Source: Bin87 sp965115825
Lineage (GTDB): Bacteria > Chloroflexota > Dehalococcoidia > Lucifugimonadales > UBA3495
DNA: 64,000 nt
Direction of reading: 5' to 3'
Assembly: GCA_965115825.1 (NCBI GenBank)
Contig: OZ220464.1
Location: forward strand, 2,666,001-2,730,000
The position numbers and the translations under genes are program-made. The notes beneath the pieces are model-generated. The model made no database searches. It had not been told where the DNA came from and saw only the letters and a list, made by a program, of their open reading frames with translations. Each line of letters starts with the position of its first letter. Position 1 is the stretch's first letter. Positions 8,288 through 16,897 of this stretch are shown piece after piece.

Positions 8288-9253
8288 ATGCCGGTAACCT
8301 TTGGATGCTCGCTTCCCAGCCGGGGCGCGTTGGCATCGCCCGATAACCTGCGCACGCTGGCGCAGCGCGCGGAAGACCTGTCTTATGACCACGTTTGGGT
8401 GAGCGACCATATCATCATCCCCCACGAGGTTTCTTCCTTTTACCCTTATGCCGCCGACGGGGTGGCGCCGTTTCAGCGAGACAACACCTACTTTGAGCCG
8501 CTGGCCGCGCTGAACTTCCTGGCCGGTTGCACCACCCGCGTCAAGCTGGGCACTCACGTGCTTATTCTGCCGTATCGCAACCCGGTACTGACGGCGAAGA
8601 TACTGGCAACGCTGGACGTCCTCAGCGGCGGGAGGCTCATCCTGGGCGCCGGCGTCGGCTGGATGGAAGAGGAGTTTCAGGCCATGGGGTTGGACACTTA
8701 CGCCCAACGCGGGGAGGTTACCGACGAGTACATCCGGATCTTCAAAGAACTGTGGACATCCGACCACCCGGAGTTTCGCGGCAAGCACTATGACATCAGC
8801 GGAGCCGGGTTCCTGCCCAAGCCGGTGCAGAAGCCGCATCCTCCCATCTGGATTGGCGGCCATACGAACCCCGCCATCCGCCGGGCGGCTACTTTGGGAG
8901 ACGGCTGGATGCCAATCGGTTTGCGTCCGCCGGCCGGTCTGGAACCGGAAGAGCTGGCCGAGAAAGTCGCCCGGCTGCGCCGCATCAGCGTCAGGGCCGG
9001 CCGCGCCGAGGACGCCGTGGATTTGGTGTTCAGCACCGATTGCGTGTTTCAGGATGAACCGGGGCCGGCTTCGGATCGGCCGCGGCGCACGATGTCGGGC
9101 CGGCCGGAGCAGATCGCGGCCGACCTGCGCCAGTATCAGGATCTGGGGGTGCAGCACTTCATCTTCAGCTTCCCCGCGGAAACCGCGGCGCAGCAGCAGG
9201 AGGCGATGGAGCAGTTCTCCCGCGAAGTAATGCCGCTGATACCCGCGGAGTGA
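8288..9253 (+). CDS. luciferase-like monooxygenase, probably F420-dependent (TIGR03619-like)
   Basis: 321 aa, GGAGG 9 nt before ATG. TIM-barrel flavin/F420 oxidoreductase: YDHVWVSDH near residue 35, TRVKLGTHVLILPYRNP (about 82-98), then LDVLSGGRLILGAGVGWMEEEF (about 109-130), PPIWIGGHT (about 190) and the C-terminal QYQDLGVQHFIF. The LSGGR...GVGW block is typical of the F420-type branch. Substrate cannot be read from sequence. Expansion of such enzymes is known in marine SAR202 Chloroflexota, where they are thought to oxidise recalcitrant organic matter. It is followed after 86 nt by an ICL/PEP-mutase family gene and may be co-transcribed with it. Confidence 0.9.
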   Translation: MPVTFGCSLPSRGALASPDNLRTLAQRAEDLSYDHVWVSDHIIIPHEVSSFYPYAADGVAPFQRDNTYFEPLAALNFLAGCTTRVKLGTHVLILPYRNPVLTAKILATLDVLSGGRLILGAGVGWMEEEFQAMGLDTYAQRGEVTDEYIRIFKELWTSDHPEFRGKHYDISGAGFLPKPVQKPHPPIWIGGHTNPAIRRAATLGDGWMPIGLRPPAGLEPEELAEKVARLRRISVRAGRAEDAVDLVFSTDCVFQDEPGPASDRPRRTMSGRPEQIAADLRQYQDLGVQHFIFSFPAETAAQQQEAMEQFSREVMPLIPAE

Positions 9254-9339
9254 ACGCAAGCGCAAGCGCACACCGTCAACAAGCGCATACCGTCAATCGG
9301 AAATCGATTAATCAGTCAAGCAGTCAGGAGGCAATCACC

Positions 9340-10230
9340 ATGACTTTACGCTCCGGTTTAAAATCGCGCCTCGCTGCCGGCGAGACCATCGTCGCTCCCG
9401 GCGCTTACGACCCGATGTCCGCGCGGCTCGTGCAGTCATTGGGATTTGACACCGTGTATGTGGGCGGCTATATGAGCGGCGCGCATCTCGCAGTCACCGA
9501 ACCGCTGATGACCTTGACCGAACAGGTTGGAGTGGCGGAGCGCGTTGCCAGGGCAGTACCGCTGCCGGTCATCTGCGACGCGGGGGCGGGCTACGGCGAC
9601 CCGGTGCACACCATGCATACTGTCCGCACTTTCGAACGGGCCGGCATCTGCGGCATCCACATTGAAGACCAGGTGTTTCCCAAGCGCGCCTCCTATCACG
9701 CCGGGCTGGAGCACGTCATCCCTATGGAGGAATTCCTGGAGAAAATGCGTTATGCCCTCCAGGCCCGCAGCGATCCCAACTTCCTCATCATCGGACGCAC
9801 CGATTCCTTTACCGCCGTTGAAGGCGATATGGACGATGCAATACGTCGCGGCAATGCCCTGCGCGATTTGGGCGTGGATGTCGTTATGCCCCGCGGGGTG
9901 CGTCAGCGCGAAGACCTGGCGACGTTCCGGGCCGGAGTTCCCGATGTGCCGTTGCTGGTCATCGCCGGAACCGACGACATCACCGTGTCGGAGTATGAAG
10001 AACTGGGCTACAAGGTGATCATTTACGCCACCACTCCGGCCATTGCCGCGCTGGAAGGCTTGCAGCGGGTTTATACCAGCCTGCGGGATACCGGCCACAT
10101 CGGCATTAAAGCCGAGGATGTGGCCGCCCGTCGCGCCCAGGTGGAGGCTCTCATCAGCCTGCCCGAGTACCAGGCCGTTGAAGCCGCCACCACCGAGCGC
10201 GAGTTTCAGGATCGAGCAACGCACCACTAG
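9340..10230 (+). CDS. isocitrate lyase/PEP mutase family C-C or C-P lyase
   Basis: 296 aa from ATG 9340, chosen because AGGAGG precedes it by 9 nt; an in-frame ATG at 9250 overlaps the previous gene. Members cleave or form bonds alpha to carboxylates (methylisocitrate, dimethylmalate, oxaloacetate, phosphonopyruvate) with Mg2+. Visible: GAYDPMSARL, VGGYM, ICDAGAGYGDP, IHIEDQVFPKR, IIGRTDS. Relative to methylisocitrate lyase the second metal-site Asp (DAD) is Gly (DAG), and the KRCGH loop is KRASYH, so it is not a typical isocitrate or methylisocitrate lyase. Substrate unknown. Confidence 0.85.
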   Translation: MTLRSGLKSRLAAGETIVAPGAYDPMSARLVQSLGFDTVYVGGYMSGAHLAVTEPLMTLTEQVGVAERVARAVPLPVICDAGAGYGDPVHTMHTVRTFERAGICGIHIEDQVFPKRASYHAGLEHVIPMEEFLEKMRYALQARSDPNFLIIGRTDSFTAVEGDMDDAIRRGNALRDLGVDVVMPRGVRQREDLATFRAGVPDVPLLVIAGTDDITVSEYEELGYKVIIYATTPAIAALEGLQRVYTSLRDTGHIGIKAEDVAARRAQVEALISLPEYQAVEAATTEREFQDRATHH

Positions 10231-10245
10231 GTGAAATGCCAGGAA

Positions 10246-10289
10246 GTTGCCGGCGCATTGTTGAACCAGCAACGGCGTCGGCAACTTTT
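10246..10289 (+). terminator. terminator after the ICL/PEP-mutase gene (repeat copy 1)
   Basis: GTTGCCG (10246-10252) pairs with CGGCAAC (10279-10285), with an inner GTTG/CAAC helix, followed by TTTT. Located 16 nt after the stop. Forms the first part of a ~145-bp module repeated at 14513. Confidence 0.75.
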
Positions 10290-10391
10290 ATCAGCGCCTT
10301 TGCGATTGATTTACGGCGGCGAAAGGGCGTTATCTAATATCAGCATACTGGGGCAATTTAATTATACGATAATACTATATGGTATTTTCTG
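10246..10391 (+). repeat. ~145-bp terminator/AT-rich module, copy 1
   Basis: Near-identical to 14513-14658. It contains the terminator and ends in an AT-rich stretch, CAATTTAATTATACGATAAT, followed by ACTATATGGTATTTTCTG. ATACTATATGGTAT is an imperfect palindrome (ATAC...GTAT). It precedes the first peptide-ABC operon by about 135 nt. The AT-rich end in a GC-rich genome probably contains the operon promoter and an operator, but I cannot assign hexamers confidently. Confidence 0.8.
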
Positions 10392-10527
10392 GTGATTTCC
10401 TTGACAACCATCATAGCCTCTCGTAGGATTAGCGTCGCCTGCGCCAGGAAGGCAGTTCGAGCCTGTAGAACATGGTGGAAGCCGGCGTTGCAAGCGATGA
10501 TTATTGAATACCAGGAGGGTGATACCG

Positions 10528-12423
10528 ATGTTGTCGAGCCTCAAGCTTCTTTTGATTGCCGGAATGACCGCCGGGCTGTTTGTAGTTGGCGCTGCCTGCG
10601 GCGGCGCCGAGGCTCCGGATGACAGCGCAGCTGCCGTGCCGCCCACTGCTACTTCTGCTGCGGCTCCCGCCCAAACGACCGCGCCCACGGACGCGCCGCC
10701 CATTGATACGCCGCCCCCTAAGGCAACAATACGGCCTACCGCAACGCCGGCGCCCACTATTGCAGCGCGTACCGCCCCAACACCGCTCCCCAGCGGCGGC
10801 CCCCAACAAGGCGGATTGGCCAGGATGTCCGCCTACGCCGATACCAAAGATTGGGACCCTCTGGGTTCTTCCTCCCTTTCCAGCGTAATTTCCTACTCTC
10901 AGCTTTATAACCAGATTGTGCAGTTCGACACGATGGACACCACGCTGGTGGTAGGAGATCTGGCAGAAAGCTGGGACATCAATCCCGAAGGCACTCAGTA
11001 CACCTTCCGCCTGAAGGACGGCGTGAAGTGGAATGACGGCGAAACGCTGGATGCCGACGACGTGGTGTACAGTATGCTGCGCTACGGCAACCCCTGCAAC
11101 GGCCGCGGCCGTTCCGGTCTCTGGCGCACCTACACCGTTCCCGTTGAGGTCGTCAACATCGTTGACAAGGCCGACTGCACGCCCACCAACGCCGATGAGG
11201 TGGTTCGCAAGGTGGACGACCTCACTGTGGAATTCAACCTGGCGTTCGCTTCCGGCGCATTTATCAAGTTCCTGGCCATCGACTACGCCAAAGTGCTGCC
11301 CAAGCACCTGCTGGAACAGGACATTGACCTGAATCTGGCCGAGAACATAATCAAGCACAATTCCGGCTCCGGCCCCTTTATCCTCGAAGAATACCAGTCC
11401 GGCAACCACTATAAGGTCAACCGGAACCCTAACTACTTCAAGGAAGGCCTGCCCTACTTCGACCGGATCGAACACTACATTATCACCACGCCGGCCACCT
11501 TCATCGGTCAGGTTGAAGCCGGACAGATTGACGCCTCCAACGCAGCCGCCAACAATCTTACCGCCACCGAAAACTATGCTTTGGAAGAGAGCACCAACAG
11601 CGAGTACGTGGCTCACGACGTGTTCGGCGGCGCTACCCGCGGCCTGATGCTGAACATCAAGCACGAGCCATTCAGCGACCATCGGGTGCGTCAGGCCATA
11701 AATCTGGCCGTTGACCGTCAGAAGCACAACGAGCGCGCCTTGCATGGAGCGGGTCGCGGGCACTGCCCGCTGGTCGGACTTGCCAACTCACTGGAAGAAT
11801 GCGAGACCTGGCCCGGTATGCGTCCCAAGGACTCCCCCGGGGGCCAGGAGGATATTGCCCGGGCTCGGGAGCTGATGGCCGAAGCCGGCTTCGCAGACGG
11901 CTTCGAAGTCGAGTACACCGTCCGTCAAGTAGGCACCTACGCCGCAGAGTGCTCGGTTATCAAGCAGGACTTAGAGGAATACCTGGGCATCACCGGTCCC
12001 ATTGAAACCCTGCCCAGTGCCGCCGGCTACGCCAAATACGGCACCTCTCGCCCCGCCGACGCCAAAGGCGATTGGGAAATCGCCTGTCAGGCCGACGGCA
12101 TGACTGTGTTTGACCCTGACGCAATCTATGGCGGCATCTTCCTAAAGGGTGGCACCCGCAACTACACCGATTGGGAAGCGCCGGAGGTCAACGCCTGGTT
12201 CGAAGAGCAGAAGGTGGAGCTTGATCCCGAAAGGCGTCGGGAAATCAACAAAGAAGCCGAGCGGTGGCTCCACGAGTTTTCTAACAACCACTGGGTCAGC
12301 CTGACCCTGGGCCGCAACTTCTGGGTTATGCACCGCGACATCAAGGGATTCAACGCTCCGCAGACCATCCAGTACGGTTTCAAACAGGAACATCTGTGGT
12401 GGGATTCGGAGAGCCGCAGGTAG
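10528..12423 (+). CDS. peptide/opine-type ABC transporter substrate-binding lipoprotein (SBP_bac_5), copy 1
   Basis: 631 aa from ATG 10528, preceded by AGGAGG. Lipoprotein signal with probable lipidated Cys in VGAACGG (about residue 26), then a ~65-residue Ala/Pro/Thr-rich linker to the membrane, then the SBP family 5 domain: YADTKDWDPLGSSSLSS, LAESWDINPEGTQYTFRLKD, VKWNDGE, PVRQAINLAVDR-like HRVRQAINLAVDR, and FNAPQTIQYGFK at the end. It delivers oligopeptides or similar solutes to the permeases downstream. A strong stem-loop separates it from the permease genes. Close paralogue of 14843-16792. Ligand cannot be inferred. Confidence 0.93.
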   Translation: MLSSLKLLLIAGMTAGLFVVGAACGGAEAPDDSAAAVPPTATSAAAPAQTTAPTDAPPIDTPPPKATIRPTATPAPTIAARTAPTPLPSGGPQQGGLARMSAYADTKDWDPLGSSSLSSVISYSQLYNQIVQFDTMDTTLVVGDLAESWDINPEGTQYTFRLKDGVKWNDGETLDADDVVYSMLRYGNPCNGRGRSGLWRTYTVPVEVVNIVDKADCTPTNADEVVRKVDDLTVEFNLAFASGAFIKFLAIDYAKVLPKHLLEQDIDLNLAENIIKHNSGSGPFILEEYQSGNHYKVNRNPNYFKEGLPYFDRIEHYIITTPATFIGQVEAGQIDASNAAANNLTATENYALEESTNSEYVAHDVFGGATRGLMLNIKHEPFSDHRVRQAINLAVDRQKHNERALHGAGRGHCPLVGLANSLEECETWPGMRPKDSPGGQEDIARARELMAEAGFADGFEVEYTVRQVGTYAAECSVIKQDLEEYLGITGPIETLPSAAGYAKYGTSRPADAKGDWEIACQADGMTVFDPDAIYGGIFLKGGTRNYTDWEAPEVNAWFEEQKVELDPERRREINKEAERWLHEFSNNHWVSLTLGRNFWVMHRDIKGFNAPQTIQYGFKQEHLWWDSESRR

Positions 12424-12436
12424 TGGCAATATCATC

Positions 12437-12468
12437 GCAGGGGCGGCGCGCGGTATGGCCGCCCCTGC
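12437..12468 (+). promoter_or_regulatory. intra-operon stem-loop between SBP and permease genes (operon 1)
   Basis: GCAGGGGCGGC (12437-12447) pairs perfectly with GCCGCCCCTGC (12458-12468), loop 10 nt, no U-tract. In ABC operons such hairpins protect the SBP message 3' end and lower permease expression; that role is inferred. Operon 2 has a hairpin at the equivalent place. Confidence 0.6.
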
Positions 12469-12497
12469 ATCTACCGACCATAAACTGAGGCGGACCT

Positions 12498-13451
12498 ATG
12501 CGACAGTACGCCATCAAGCGCATCGGCCTTTTCATCCCGACGGTGCTGCTGGTTACCGTCATCGTCTTCGTGGTCATGCGCCTCATACCCGGCGACCCGG
12601 CGCTGGCTATCCTCAGCGCCGACGACGCCGCTTACACCGAGGAAGAGCTGCGCCTGCTGCGCGCTGAACTGGGCACCGACCGTCCGCTGGTGGTGCAGTA
12701 CGTGGATTGGGTATCAGGGCTAGTACGCGGCGACTTCGGTGATTCCTTCTGGTGGGGCGGCCCGGTCATGGAACGCCTGGGGGAGCGCATCCCGGTCACC
12801 ATTGAACTCGCAGTCTTGGGCATCGCCCTGGCGGTAGCCTGCGCTGTGCCGTTAGGCGTGCTGTCAGCAATAAAGCCGGACAGCCCTATCGACTACCTTT
12901 CCAGGGTGTTCACTCTGGTGGGCATCTCCATTCCCACCTTTTTCAGTGGCATCCTGCTCACCCTGCTCCTCATCCGCGCTTTCGGATGGCTGCCACCATT
13001 GGGTTATGCCGACATCTGGGAAGATCCGTGGGCCAACGTCAAGCAGCTTATGCTGCCGGCCCTGGCTCTGGGATTCTACGACATGGCCTTTATTGCCCGC
13101 GTTACCCGCTCCTCCATGATGGAAATTCTGCGGGAAGACTATATGCGGACGGCCCGCGCCAAAGGCTTGGCCGAAACCCTCGTGCTGTCTCGGCACGGGC
13201 TGAAAAATGCCGTGCTGCCCATCCTCACCATATCGGGATGGCAGTTTGGCCGCCTATTCGGTGGAACTGTCATTATCGAGAAGATATTCCTCATTCCCGG
13301 CGTGGGCCAGCTACTCATTGACGCCGTGTATCAGCGCGATTTCCCTACCATTCAGGCCGTGATTGTTATTGTCGCGCTGTCGATAGTCGTCATCAACCTG
13401 CTGGTTGATCTCCTATACGGCTGGCTTGACCCACGTATCCGCTACGCCTGA
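12498..13451 (+). CDS. DppB/OppB-type ABC transporter permease, copy 1
   Basis: 317 aa, six predicted membrane helices, beginning MRQYAIKRIGLFIPTVLLVT. The DppB-type N-terminal block RLIPGDPALA and the long periplasmic loop (LGTDRPLVVQYVDW) are present. The cytoplasmic EAA-like loop is DYMRTARAKGLAE...HGLKNAVLP, which would contact an ATPase. It ends LLYGWLDPRIRYA. It works with the DppC-type partner 62 nt downstream as a heterodimeric channel. No ATPase gene is adjacent. Confidence 0.94.
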   Translation: MRQYAIKRIGLFIPTVLLVTVIVFVVMRLIPGDPALAILSADDAAYTEEELRLLRAELGTDRPLVVQYVDWVSGLVRGDFGDSFWWGGPVMERLGERIPVTIELAVLGIALAVACAVPLGVLSAIKPDSPIDYLSRVFTLVGISIPTFFSGILLTLLLIRAFGWLPPLGYADIWEDPWANVKQLMLPALALGFYDMAFIARVTRSSMMEILREDYMRTARAKGLAETLVLSRHGLKNAVLPILTISGWQFGRLFGGTVIIEKIFLIPGVGQLLIDAVYQRDFPTIQAVIVIVALSIVVINLLVDLLYGWLDPRIRYA

Positions 13452-13513
13452 AATCGGCCGCATCCCGCCTTTGCGGGGCGTCATGGGCCCTTCATCCCTC
13501 GGGAGCCATCACG

Positions 13514-14425
13514 ATGACTACCACGAATACCGGATCGCCGCCCGCAATCGCCGCAGCGCAGTTGCAGGATGTTCGTCCCAAGCAGACCACGGCTAAAAAA
13601 GTAGCCAACTTCTGCCGCTCCAAGCCTCTGGGCGCAGTCAGCGCGGCGGTAATTATAATCACCCTTGTCTTGGCCATCGGGGCTCCGGTCATCGCTCCTT
13701 ACGATCCACTTGACCTTACCCACGAACCATTTGCCGACCCGGGCCCCGGCATGTGGCTCGGCGCAGACGAGCTAGGGCGTGATGTCCTCAGCCGAATAAT
13801 CTACGGCTCCCGCGTGTCAATGTACGTCGGGTTGGCCAGCGTCATTATTGGCATTACCATCGGCACCGTCATCGGCATTATCAGCGCCTACGTGGGCGGT
13901 GTGATTGACCTTGCCATCCAACGCATTGTCGACGCCCTGATGGCGTTTCCCGCCATCATCATGGCCTTGGGCTTGACGGCAGCCCTAGGCTCGTCGGTCA
14001 ACAACATCGTCGCTGCCCTGGTGGTCATCCTGCTGCCTGGCGCAATCAGGGTCATCAGAGCGCAGGTTTTGAGTATCAAGGAGCTGGACTACACCCTCGC
14101 GGCCCAGGCCATCGGCGCGCGACCCTGGCGCATCATGTTGAGGCACATCCTGCCCAACGTAGTCGCCAGCTACATCGTGCTCAGCACCATTACCCTCGGG
14201 CTCGCCATCATTATCGAGGCCTCCCTGACCTTCCTGGGCGTCGGCGTTTCCGCAGACATTCCCACTTGGGGCGGTATGCTCACCGAGGGGGCACAGAAGT
14301 ATATCCGCACCGCCTGGTGGCTGGCCGTCTTTCCGGGTCTAGCCATCTCCCTCGTAGTGTTTTCCATCAACTTTCTCGGCGACGCCCTGCGTGATACGCT
14401 GGATCCACGTCTGCGCGGCCGCTAA
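13514..14425 (+). CDS. DppC/OppC-type ABC transporter permease, copy 1
   Basis: 303 aa. Cytoplasmic N-terminus with the OppC_N-type helix (SKPLGAVSAAVIIITLVLAI), then HPLG-like WLGADELGRDVLSRIIYGSR, further helices, and the EAA loop LDYTLAAQAIGARPWRIMLRHILPNV. It ends LGDALRDTLDPRLRGR, a typical DppC terminus. Last gene of operon 1: what follows is the terminator copy of the duplicated module and then operon 2, with no DppD/DppF ATPases. Confidence 0.94.
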   Translation: MTTTNTGSPPAIAAAQLQDVRPKQTTAKKVANFCRSKPLGAVSAAVIIITLVLAIGAPVIAPYDPLDLTHEPFADPGPGMWLGADELGRDVLSRIIYGSRVSMYVGLASVIIGITIGTVIGIISAYVGGVIDLAIQRIVDALMAFPAIIMALGLTAALGSSVNNIVAALVVILLPGAIRVIRAQVLSIKELDYTLAAQAIGARPWRIMLRHILPNVVASYIVLSTITLGLAIIIEASLTFLGVGVSADIPTWGGMLTEGAQKYIRTAWWLAVFPGLAISLVVFSINFLGDALRDTLDPRLRGR

Positions 14426-14512
14426 CTTACCGGGCGCTGCAATCACTGTCAGCAACTCCTTCGCACCGTCATTCCGGCTTTCTCGGGAATCCCGTACCCT
14501 GAGGCAGAGTGG

Positions 14513-14556
14513 GTTGCCGGCGCATTGTTGAACCAGCAACGGCGTCGGCAACTTTT
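14513..14556 (+). terminator. terminator of operon 1 (repeat copy 2)
   Basis: GTTGCCG (14513-14519) pairs with CGGCAAC (14546-14552), inner GTTG/CAAC helix, then TTTT. It ends the first SBP-DppB-DppC operon. Confidence 0.75.
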
Positions 14557-14658
14557 ATCGGCGTCTTTGCGATTGATTTACGGCGGCGAAAGGAGGTTAT
14601 CTAGTATCATAATACTGGGACAATTTAATTATACGATAATACTATATGGTATTTTCTG
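14513..14658 (+). repeat. ~145-bp terminator/AT-rich module, copy 2
   Basis: Second copy of the module at 10246-10391, with only scattered substitutions, including the AT-rich GACAATTTAATTATACGATA and the ATACTATATGGTAT quasi-palindrome. It is far more conserved than the transporter genes it precedes, implying selection on the DNA itself, gene conversion, or recent spread. Confidence 0.8.
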
Positions 14659-14842
14659 ACGGCGGTTATTGACAGCCTGGTAGCGCTGGGCTACCATTCT
14701 GGTCAGCATCTCGCGGATTGTGGCTGTTTTCACAATGCAGCCCTCCGGGAGGTTTATCTTACCCTCGCGGAGAAGCCGCTCGGCAACCGTTCCGCAGTCC
14801 AAATCTAAATCGTCATCTCGACGTCGGGAGGTACACATAACC

Positions 14843-16792
14843 ATGAAGGGATCTATTTTGGGCCGCTTGTCTCTGCGCCTGATGCTGGCTGCCGTCGGCA
14901 TTGTCGCATTGACTGTTGGCGTCGCCTGCGGCGGAGCTGATGAGCCGGCCGCAACCGAACCGCCTCAGCAGCCGGCACAGCAGGGGCAGCCTACGACTGC
15001 GACAACCCCGGGGGACGCTGACGCTACCAACACGCCCATTCCCGAAGCGGGAGGAGCTACGATTCGGCCCACCAACACGGTGGCGCCCACCTCAACCCCC
15101 CGCGTAGTCGCCACTCCGGCTCCCAGCGGAGGCCCGGTGTACGGCGGGACGCTGCGGATGTCGGCCTACGCCGACACCAAAGACTGGGATCCGTTGGGAT
15201 CTTCTTCCCTGTCCAGCGTGATTTCCTATTCACAGCTGTACAACCAGATTGTCCAGTACGACACCGTGGACACCAACGCCATCACCGGCGACCTGGCAGC
15301 ATCCTGGGACGTGAGCGATGACGGGCTGACCTACACCTTCCACTTGCGGGACGATATGCAGTGGACGGATGGGAAGGAGATTACCTCGGCGGACATCATC
15401 TCCACCCATTCGCGCTACGCCAACCCGTGCAACAGCACCGGGCGTTCCGGCCTCTGGCGCAACTACACGGTAAAGATGGAAGTGGTGGACAAGGATGGCG
15501 GCGACTGCATGCCGACCAACCAGGATGACGTGCTTCGCGCGATTGACGACAAGACGGTTGAGTTCAACCTGCAATTCGCTTCCGGCGCCTTCATCAAGTT
15601 CCTGGCTATTGACTACGCCAAGGTGCTGCCGGGCCACTTGCTAGACGCCGATCCGAACTGCGCAATCCGCGACGCCGCCAACCCCTGCTCACTGAACCTG
15701 GGCGAGAACATTCTGGTGGAACAGGGCGGGGTTACTTCCGGCCCGTTCGTTCTTGACGAGTACCAGGTTGGCGACTTTTACTACGTGGACAAGAACGAAA
15801 ACTACTTCAAAGACGACCGTCCCTACGTTGACCGCATCCAGCACACCATCTTTACCGGCCAGGCCAAGGACACGTTGATTGCCAACTTCGAAGCCGGCCG
15901 GCTGCATATGGCCAACGGCGGGTTCACGAACCTGTCGCCTACGCAGTACTTTGACCTGGAAAAGAGCACCAACGGCGAGTACGTGGCTCACCCCATAGCC
16001 GCCGGCACCAACTGGGGCTTGATGCTGAATGTTAAGAAGCCTCAGTTCGAGAGCCACCTGGTTCGCCAGGCTATTAACCTGGCCGTTGACCGGCAGGAGA
16101 TTGACGAGCGCGTCTTTGACAACTCCGGCGGCAGCTTCTGCCCGCTGATGGGCCTGGCCCACAGCAACGATGAGTGCAACACCTGGCCCGGCATTCGCCC
16201 CAAGGACAGCGACGGCGGACAGGAAGACCTGGCCCGCGCCAAGGATCTGATGGCTGAGGCCGGCGTTGCCGACGGCCTTGAAGTTCAGTACACCGTCCGC
16301 CAGGTCGGCAACTACCCCGACCAGTGTCAGGTTGTGAAGCAGCAGTTGCAGGATGCCCTGGGCATCACCGGGGACATTGAGACTCTGCCCAGCGCGGCCG
16401 GCTATGCCAAGTACGGCACATCTCGCGCCGCCGATTCCGCAGGCGACTGGGAAATCAGCTGCCAGGGCGAGGGTATGGTGGTGTTCGATCCGGACGCGGT
16501 GTATGGCGGGGTGTACCTGAAGGGCGGCACTCGCAACTATACCGACTGGTCCAACGACATGGTGGTTGACTGGTTCGAGCGGCAGAAGGTGGAGCTGGAC
16601 CCGGATGCCCGCCGCGAAATCAACAAGGAAGCGGAACTCTGGTTGCACAGTTTCGAGGATAACCACTGGGTTACCTTGCAGCTGGGTCAGCTCTTCTGGC
16701 TGGTGAATCAGGACGTGAAGGGGTTCAACGCGCCTTCCACCGTCCAGTACCAGTTCAAGCACGAAGACCTGTGGCTGGACCGGCCGCAATAA
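14843..16792 (+). CDS. peptide-type ABC transporter substrate-binding lipoprotein, copy 2
   Basis: 649 aa from ATG 14843, chosen for GGGAGG 11 nt upstream. Lipoprotein signal with Cys in VGVACGG, then a ~70-residue Pro/Thr/Gln-rich linker and the SBP family 5 domain. It aligns with copy 1 along its whole length: YADTKDWDPLGSSSLSSVIS is identical and SGAFIKFLAIDYAKVLP is shared, but copy 2 has a Cys-containing insertion (CAIRDAANPCS, about residues 272-282) absent from copy 1. That loop may alter ligand choice. Likely a paralogue with different specificity. Confidence 0.93.
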   Translation: MKGSILGRLSLRLMLAAVGIVALTVGVACGGADEPAATEPPQQPAQQGQPTTATTPGDADATNTPIPEAGGATIRPTNTVAPTSTPRVVATPAPSGGPVYGGTLRMSAYADTKDWDPLGSSSLSSVISYSQLYNQIVQYDTVDTNAITGDLAASWDVSDDGLTYTFHLRDDMQWTDGKEITSADIISTHSRYANPCNSTGRSGLWRNYTVKMEVVDKDGGDCMPTNQDDVLRAIDDKTVEFNLQFASGAFIKFLAIDYAKVLPGHLLDADPNCAIRDAANPCSLNLGENILVEQGGVTSGPFVLDEYQVGDFYYVDKNENYFKDDRPYVDRIQHTIFTGQAKDTLIANFEAGRLHMANGGFTNLSPTQYFDLEKSTNGEYVAHPIAAGTNWGLMLNVKKPQFESHLVRQAINLAVDRQEIDERVFDNSGGSFCPLMGLAHSNDECNTWPGIRPKDSDGGQEDLARAKDLMAEAGVADGLEVQYTVRQVGNYPDQCQVVKQQLQDALGITGDIETLPSAAGYAKYGTSRAADSAGDWEISCQGEGMVVFDPDAVYGGVYLKGGTRNYTDWSNDMVVDWFERQKVELDPDARREINKEAELWLHSFEDNHWVTLQLGQLFWLVNQDVKGFNAPSTVQYQFKHEDLWLDRPQ

Positions 16793-16842
16793 GCCGTAGT
16801 ATCGGGGCCAAGTTCCGGTATATTCGGCAAGCCAAACCGAAC

Positions 16843-16870
16843 GTAGGGGCGAGTGGCTATTCGCCCCTAC
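16843..16870 (+). promoter_or_regulatory. intra-operon stem-loop between SBP and permease genes (operon 2)
   Basis: GTAGGGGCGA (16843-16852) pairs with TCGCCCCTAC (16861-16870), 8-nt loop, no U-tract. Same position as the operon 1 hairpin but a different sequence, so structure rather than sequence is kept. Confidence 0.6.
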
Positions 16871-16897
16871 TAGGTGCGTTAGTGTAGAGCAGAGGTT

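Larger units (their letters stand above)
14426..14842 (+). other. inter-operon region with duplicated module and leader
   Basis: Holds the terminator/AT-rich module copy 2 (14513-14658) and a ~185-nt leader of operon 2. The leader has a small GGCTG...CAGCC hairpin near 14721-14743. A 90-codon minus-strand frame (14629-14901) shares only its last residues with a frame in copy 1 because of the repeat, and is not called as a gene. Confidence 0.5.

Noticed and set aside
8252..9271. 339-codon minus-strand frame opposite the F420-type monooxygenase
   Set aside because: Antisense of a clearly recognisable enzyme gene; composition is that of a shadow frame.
14629..14901. 90-codon minus-strand frame upstream of SBP copy 2
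   Set aside because: It looks protein-like in part (AERLLREGKINLPEG), but it overlaps the SBP leader and start, and its end is shared with a different frame only through the repeated module; no start signal.
15689..16789. Long antisense frame opposite SBP copy 2 (and a similar one at 10501-11763)
   Set aside because: Both mirror homologous coding regions; apparent similarity to each other is inherited from the sense paralogy.
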